Source: Verrucomicrobiota bacterium (GTDB taxonomy: Bacteria; Verrucomicrobiota; Verrucomicrobiia; Opitutales; Oceanipulchritudinaceae). From it: DNA of 8,909 nt. The stretch is taken from contig JAAAOD010000121.1 of the NCBI GenBank assembly GCA_009908535.1, positions 1 to 8,909 on the forward strand, given 5' to 3'. Both the position numbers and the translations under genes were made by a program. A model generated the notes under the pieces. That model did no database searches and was not told the origin of the DNA. It saw only the letters and a list, made by a program, of their open reading frames with translations. This document shows, one piece after another, positions 6,298 through 8,909 of the stretch (positions within the stretch are counted from its first letter, which is position 1; each line of letters opens with the position of its first letter).

Positions 6298-7665
6298 ATG
6301 AACGGAAAGGAAATTCTCCTCACCACCCTGCGCGGCGGGGAGGCCTCCCGCACGCCCTGGGTACCCTTCACGGGTGTCCACGCCGCCAGCCTCCTCGGCA
6401 TGGACGCGCAAAGCTATCTGCAGGACAGCGACGCCATCATCCGCGGGATTGAGACCGCACGCGAGGCCTACCAGGCCGACGGGGTGCCCGTCGTCTTTGA
6501 CCTGCAGATCGAAGCGGAAATCCTCGGCTGCACTTTGTCCTGGGCCGGGGACGCCCCGCCCTCGGTCGCCAGCCACCCGCTCAGCGATGCCGAGGGCGGC
6601 GAAATTGACGACCTGCCCGAATTCCGGACCGACAAGGGCCGCTTCCCCGTCGTCCTCGAGGCCGTTCGCGGCCTGAAGGATAGGATCGGCGGAGAATGCG
6701 CCCTTTACGGCCTCATCTGCGGTCCATTTACCCTCGCCCTCCACCTGCGCGGGGAAGATATCTTCCTCGACATGTTCGACGAGGAGGACGAAGTGGAGGC
6801 CCTCCTCGCCTACTGCGCCGGCGTCTGTGAAGAGGCGGCGGAGGCCTACCTGACGGCGGGTGCGGATGTCATCGCGGTCGTCGACCCGATGGTCAGCCAG
6901 ATCTCCTCCGACCATTTCACGCAGTTCATCGCCGCCCCGCTTGACCGGATCTTCGCCCGCGTGCGCGAAAAAGGCGGCCTGAGCAGCCTCTTTGTCTGCG
7001 GTAACGCCACCCGCAACATCGAGGCCATGTGCGCAACCGGCTGCGACAACATCTCTGTGGATGAAAACGTGGACCTCGCCAGCCTGCGCGATCAGGCCCT
7101 TGCCAACGGCAAATCCTTCGGCGGCAACATGCGCCTGACCACGGTCCTGCTCATGGGGGATGAAGCCGACGCCGCCCGCGAGGCGGTGGGCTGCCTGGAG
7201 ATCGGCGGCGAACGCAGCTACGTCCTTGCCCCCGGTTGCGACCTGCCCTACGACACGCCGCAGGCCAATCTCAAAGCGGCCGCCCGCGTCGTGCAGGATC
7301 CCTATCAGCGCGATATCGCGCGGCAGTTGAAGGCCACTGAGAAGAAGGAGGATTACTCCGATGTCGCAATTCCCGACTACAGTTCCTCGGACAAGGTCAT
7401 CGTCGACGTCGTCACCCTCGATTCGGCGACCTGTCCGCCCTGCTACTACATGCTCAAGGCCTCGCGCGAGGCCGCCGGGGAGGTCGATGCTGAAGTCGAA
7501 GTGGTCGAGCACAAGATCCGCGACCGCGAAGGCCTCGCCTACATGCAGGAACTCGGCGTCTCGGCCATTCCCTCCATCTGCATCCAGGGCAGGCCCGCCT
7601 TCGCCTCCCTCATTCCCGACCGTAAAAAGCTCGCCGATGCCATCCGCGCCGCCGCAAAGGCATAA
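6298..7665 (+). CDS. UroD-family (MtaA/MtbA-like) methyltransferase fused to a C-terminal thioredoxin-like domain
   Basis: Residues 1 to about 345 form a uroporphyrinogen-decarboxylase-type TIM barrel of the kind that moves methyl groups to or from corrinoid proteins, as in MtaA/MtbA. Supporting segments are SRTPWVPFTGVHAASLLG (17-34), GLICGPFTLALHL (138-150), VDPMVSQISS (195-204), FVCGNATRNIEAM (232-244) and LAPGCDLPYDTPQANL (310-325). MtbA-type enzymes bind zinc through His-x-Cys and a later Cys. Here the two cysteines are kept (C234, C314), but the His position is F232. Residues from about 365 to 455 are a thioredoxin-like domain with C379-P-P-C382 and a likely cis-proline at P425 (SAIPSICIQG). 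Stand-alone MtaA-type proteins are about 340 residues, so the extra ~110 residues are the fused domain. A strong site AAGGAG overlaps the upstream stop codon. The stop overlaps the next start as TAATG. Decarboxylation of uroporphyrinogen is unlikely given the corrinoid partner. Confidence 0.88.
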   Translation: MNGKEILLTTLRGGEASRTPWVPFTGVHAASLLGMDAQSYLQDSDAIIRGIETAREAYQADGVPVVFDLQIEAEILGCTLSWAGDAPPSVASHPLSDAEGGEIDDLPEFRTDKGRFPVVLEAVRGLKDRIGGECALYGLICGPFTLALHLRGEDIFLDMFDEEDEVEALLAYCAGVCEEAAEAYLTAGADVIAVVDPMVSQISSDHFTQFIAAPLDRIFARVREKGGLSSLFVCGNATRNIEAMCATGCDNISVDENVDLASLRDQALANGKSFGGNMRLTTVLLMGDEADAAREAVGCLEIGGERSYVLAPGCDLPYDTPQANLKAAARVVQDPYQRDIARQLKATEKKEDYSDVAIPDYSSSDKVIVDVVTLDSATCPPCYYMLKASREAAGEVDAEVEVVEHKIRDREGLAYMQELGVSAIPSICIQGRPAFASLIPDRKKLADAIRAAAKA

Positions 7666-8609
7666 TGCACTTCACCACGCCCATTCCCATCCTCCTTGTC
7701 ACGGGCTTTCTCGGCAGCGGGAAAACCACCCTTTTGCTGCATTGGGCACGGGCGGGAAACGACGCGGGGACGGCCTTCCTCGTGAACGAGTTTTCAAGCG
7801 CCGGGGTGGATCCGCAGCGGTTGCGGGCGGAGTCGGGCCAGACCGTGTACTCCGTGCTCGGCGGGAGCATTTTCTGTGAGTGCCGTGCAGGAAAATTCCT
7901 CGAGACCCTGCGGGAGCTCCGCTCCCTCGCGGAGACGGGCAACCTCCGGCAACTGGTCGTGGAGACAAGCGGCATGGCTTCGCCGGCGGCGGTGCAGGAG
8001 ATGTTGCGCGGGGCCGGACTGGAAAAGAACTTTTTTGTCCGCGACGTTTTCTGCGTCGTTTCCGCACCTCAGGCCCACAAACTCATCCGCACCCTGCCCG
8101 CCTTCACCGAACAGATCGCGGCGGCCAACCTGCTTCTCCTCAACAAGACCGATCTCGCCACTGCGGAGGAAATCGATGAGGCCCGGCGGCTTTTACGGGA
8201 ATACAATTCCGATTGTCCTGTCGTGGAATGTCGCTACAGCGACCTGACCGCGCCACCGCCGAACCTGGCTTCCCCGCCCACGCCGTCGGCCGAACTCGCG
8301 AAGACGCCAAACCCCTACTCCGTCGTGGAAAAGCGGCTCGTATCCGGGGTGGAGCCCGCGGAATTCGCCGCCTGTCTGGAACGTGAAGGGAATCCCGCCC
8401 TGCGCGTGAAAGGCTTTCTGGCCGGCAGGGATGGCAATGCCCGTTACTTCGACTGGACACCGGAGGGATGGAGCGTGGTTGAATTACCCGGCACTCCGCA
8501 TCCGGTGATCGTCTTTATCTATCCCGACCCGGAAGAACCCGCCATGCAGCAGTTCTTCGACCGTGAAAAGCACCTGCTGGAGGGAAACGCGGCGGCGTTT
8601 CCGCCGTAA
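7665..8609 (+). CDS. CobW/COG0523-family GTP-binding protein, putative metallochaperone
   Basis: Members of this G3E GTPase family insert metals (zinc, cobalt, nickel) into target proteins. The 314-residue product has the P-loop GFLGSGKTT (14-22), NEFSSAGVD (41-49), the ETSGMASP switch/Walker B segment (100-107) and the guanine-specificity motif NKTD (160-163). A CobW C-terminal-type segment RVKGFLAGRDGNARYFDW lies near the end. The usual GCxCC metal motif is altered: residues 67-73 read G-S-I-F-C-E-C, leaving C71 and a new C73. The start codon overlaps the UroD stop (TAATG), so translation is probably coupled. By context it could load zinc into the UroD enzyme or service the corrinoid protein, which is inference. 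The last 13 codons (HLLEGNAAAFPP and stop) lie within a 43-bp-period repeat, so the C-terminal tail may be repeat-derived. Confidence 0.88.
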   Translation: MHFTTPIPILLVTGFLGSGKTTLLLHWARAGNDAGTAFLVNEFSSAGVDPQRLRAESGQTVYSVLGGSIFCECRAGKFLETLRELRSLAETGNLRQLVVETSGMASPAAVQEMLRGAGLEKNFFVRDVFCVVSAPQAHKLIRTLPAFTEQIAAANLLLLNKTDLATAEEIDEARRLLREYNSDCPVVECRYSDLTAPPPNLASPPTPSAELAKTPNPYSVVEKRLVSGVEPAEFAACLEREGNPALRVKGFLAGRDGNARYFDWTPEGWSVVELPGTPHPVIVFIYPDPEEPAMQQFFDREKHLLEGNAAAFPP

Positions 8610-8650
8610 GAAGCACCTGCTGGAGGGAAACGCGGCGGTGTTTCCGCCGT
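8568..8650. repeat. Two tandem 40-bp repeats (period 43) with palindromic core, across the GTPase stop codon
   Basis: The segments 8568-8607 and 8611-8650 are identical at 39 of 40 bases, separated by three bases. Each starts AAGCACCTGCTGGAGG and ends TTTCCGCCGT. The core of the first copy is a hairpin, GGAAACGC (8583-8590), loop GGCG, GCGTTTCC (8595-8602). The only difference, C8596 versus T8639, turns one G-C pair into G-U in plus-strand RNA, so the fold is kept. An alternative stem CGGCGG/CCGCCG is also possible. There is no T run, so a normal intrinsic terminator is not supported, although a role at the 3' end of the operon is possible. Confidence 0.85.
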
Positions 8651-8719
8651 CCGCCGTGAGGGAGGGCACCGCTGTCTTCGGCTCTGGCCGGCCGCTGCTG
8701 GGCCTCAGGGCCGGCCGAC
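8651..8719. other. Short convergent intergenic stretch
   Basis: These 69 very GC-rich bases lie between the repeats that end the plus-strand operon and the stop of the minus-strand gene. They contain the self-complementary octamer GGCCGGCC twice (8686-8693 and 8709-8716), which could pair to form a hairpin with a 15-base loop. There is no T run for a classical terminator and no gene. Confidence 0.5.
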
Positions 8720-8909
8720 TTATGCCGGGGCGGGGGCGGTTTCCGGGCTGAGGCCCTTGTCGTCCTCATCCTCTTCGGCGGCGGGTTTCTTCTCGCCGGC
8801 ATCGTCCTCCGCATCCTCGTCCTGGGAATCGGCCCGGTCCTTGATACTTTCGACGGTGGAACGAATCTCGCCGTATTGAAGAATCTCATACACGTGCTTT
8901 CCCTCGATC
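8720..8909 (-). CDS. C-terminal end of a minus-strand gene, possibly ATP-dependent zinc metalloprotease FtsH
   Basis: The frame is open from the right window edge to a TAA at 8720-8722, giving 63 residues. It begins IEGKHVYEILQYGEIRSTV, which resembles the end of the peptidase domain of FtsH proteins, where an E-T-(I/L)-x-G-x-x-(V/L) segment precedes a short helix and a variable tail. The rest is acidic and low in complexity (SQDEDAEDDAGEKKPAAEEDEDDKG, given here only as composition: Asp/Glu/Ala/Lys-rich), ending PETAPAPA. The AAA domain and the HExxH site would be outside the window, so the name rests on a short C-terminal resemblance. The coding frame itself is credible from its codon pattern and its position converging on the module. 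Confidence 0.5.
   Translation of the reverse strand, partial: IEGKHVYEILQYGEIRSTVESIKDRADSQDEDAEDDAGEKKPAAEEDEDDKGLSPETAPAPA

Noticed and set aside
6298..7350. True uroporphyrinogen decarboxylase (HemE, heme synthesis)
   Set aside because: The neighbouring corrinoid protein, the C234/C314 zinc-type cysteines and the absence of heme genes favour the methyltransferase branch.
6229..7512. Minus-strand open frame of ~427 codons opposite the UroD gene
   Set aside because: It is a shadow of the confident plus-strand methyltransferase gene, with no motif of its own.

Overview
The window is GC-rich bacterial chromosome. Its left half is housekeeping genes and its right half is a small accessory module. 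The best guess for the source is a member of the Verrucomicrobiota/PVC group, perhaps Opitutales/Puniceicoccales. That rests on the gene order rplY-pth-rpsF-ssb-rplI-dnaB without rpsR, on the UroD/corrinoid gene set, and on the style of the dispersed palindromic repeats. It is inference, since no rRNA marker is present.

Region 1 (1-4018, minus strand) is a compact translation/replication cluster. In transcription order it holds rplY (L25/CTC), pth (peptidyl-tRNA hydrolase), rpsF (S6), ssb, rplI (L9) and dnaB, which runs off the left edge. Gaps are short and pth overlaps rpsF by 47 bases. The usual rpsR between ssb and rplI is missing.

Region 2 (4019-4429) is the divergent boundary. It holds the rplY upstream region with a widely spaced 13-bp inverted repeat, a complete tRNA-Thr(CGT) gene, and immediately after it a repeat cluster: one inverted and three direct copies of a 24-bp core, the direct copies phased at exactly 36 bp, enclosed by a perfect 30-bp inverted repeat.

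Region 3 (4430-8609, plus strand) is an apparent methyl-transfer module. It holds an AraC-family regulator, a B12-binding corrinoid protein, a UroD-family (MtaA/MtbA-like) methyltransferase fused to a C-terminal thioredoxin-like domain, and a CobW/COG0523-type GTPase. The last three genes are tightly packed (11-base gap, then a TAATG overlap). A plausible scheme is that the corrinoid protein carries a methyl group on cobalt, the UroD protein transfers it through a zinc-thiolate site, the thioredoxin domain does redox upkeep, and the GTPase loads metal. Two expected metal-site signatures are altered: the UroD HxC motif reads F-V-C, and the GTPase GCxCC motif reads G-S-I-F-C-E-C. No RACo-type reductive activator and no separate MtxB substrate methyltransferase lie in the window.

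Region 4 (8568-8909) holds a 43-bp-period tandem repeat that encodes the last codons of the GTPase and continues past its stop, a short convergent intergenic stretch, and the 3' end of a minus-strand gene, tentatively ftsH, with a long acidic tail.
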